From assembly GCA_003045895.1 (NCBI GenBank), contig PZPC01000057.1, positions 1 to 33,598 of the forward strand: a stretch of 33,598 nt of DNA, read 5' to 3'. The notes beneath the pieces were generated by a model that saw nothing but the letters and a program-made list of their open reading frames with translations, did no database searches and was not told the DNA's origin. Shown here piece by piece: positions 33,586 through 33,598 of this stretch (its first letter is position 1; the number at the start of each line of letters is the position of its first letter). The position numbers and the translations under genes are program-made. Source of the stretch: Bacteroidota bacterium (GTDB taxonomy: Bacteria > Bacteroidota > Bacteroidia > Chitinophagales > Saprospiraceae).

Positions 33586-33598
33586 TTTGGGCGCCATT

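Overview
The window looks like chromosomal DNA of a Bacteroidota bacterium, most likely of the Saprospiria (Lewinella/Haliscomenobacter-like). Four things point there. Two large PKD-repeat proteins end in the gliding-motility-associated C-terminal (type IX secretion, type B) domain. The best promoters match the Bacteroidota pattern TTTG-N19-21-TAnnTTTG. A secreted protease carries a dockerin-like tail of the kind common in this group. Shine-Dalgarno sequences are weak or absent. The species assignment is inference.

Layout. 1-2.8 kb (minus strand): a degenerate (alpha/alpha)6 glycosidase-like protein followed by a GH13 oligo-1,6-glucosidase. 3.0-4.4 kb (plus): a lipoprotein di-heme cytochrome c peroxidase, ending 2 bp from a convergent aldo/keto reductase. 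4.4-7.0 kb (minus): a probable unit of S24-type repressor, metallophosphoesterase and aldo/keto reductase. It is divergent from a membrane-anchored glucosaminidase (7.1-8.0 kb) with a near-ideal promoter. 8.1-8.8 kb: a TruC-like pseudouridine synthase. 8.8-12.1 kb (minus): a GHL10 secreted glycoside hydrolase-like protein and an unrecognised helical protein. 12.2-12.4 kb: a possible broken small secreted-peptide gene with its own terminator. 12.7-14.0 kb: an outer-membrane TolC-family protein. 14.0-14.75 kb: a gene-free stretch with four tandem terminator-like hairpins just before pdxH. 15.4-19.7 kb (minus): lolD, a sodium/solute symporter and pgi. 19.8-20.5 kb: ung. 20.5-21.0 kb: a repeat element. 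21.1-23.0 kb: a trypsin-like secreted protease whose stop codon overlaps that of convergent argE. 23.0-26.6 kb (minus): gluQRS, a YfcC-type transporter, a 110-bp palindrome and argE. 26.7-27.2 kb: a lipoprotein histidine phosphatase. 27.3-27.55 kb: a nested inverted-repeat element. 27.6-28.2 kb: a YrdC/Sua5-fold protein. 28.5-33.1 kb: tandem paralogous PKD/CHU_C surface proteins. 33.2-33.5 kb: rplS with its terminator.

Most genes are housekeeping or surface functions. No CRISPR array, prophage, complete insertion sequence, rRNA or tRNA gene was seen. No obvious multi-gene novel system stands out. The more unusual signals are non-coding: the tandem hairpins before pdxH, three different palindromic intergenic elements, and the interrupted small ORF. 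The S24 repressor, whose residue spacing fits self-cleavage, and the twin adhesin-like genes are the most interesting coding features.
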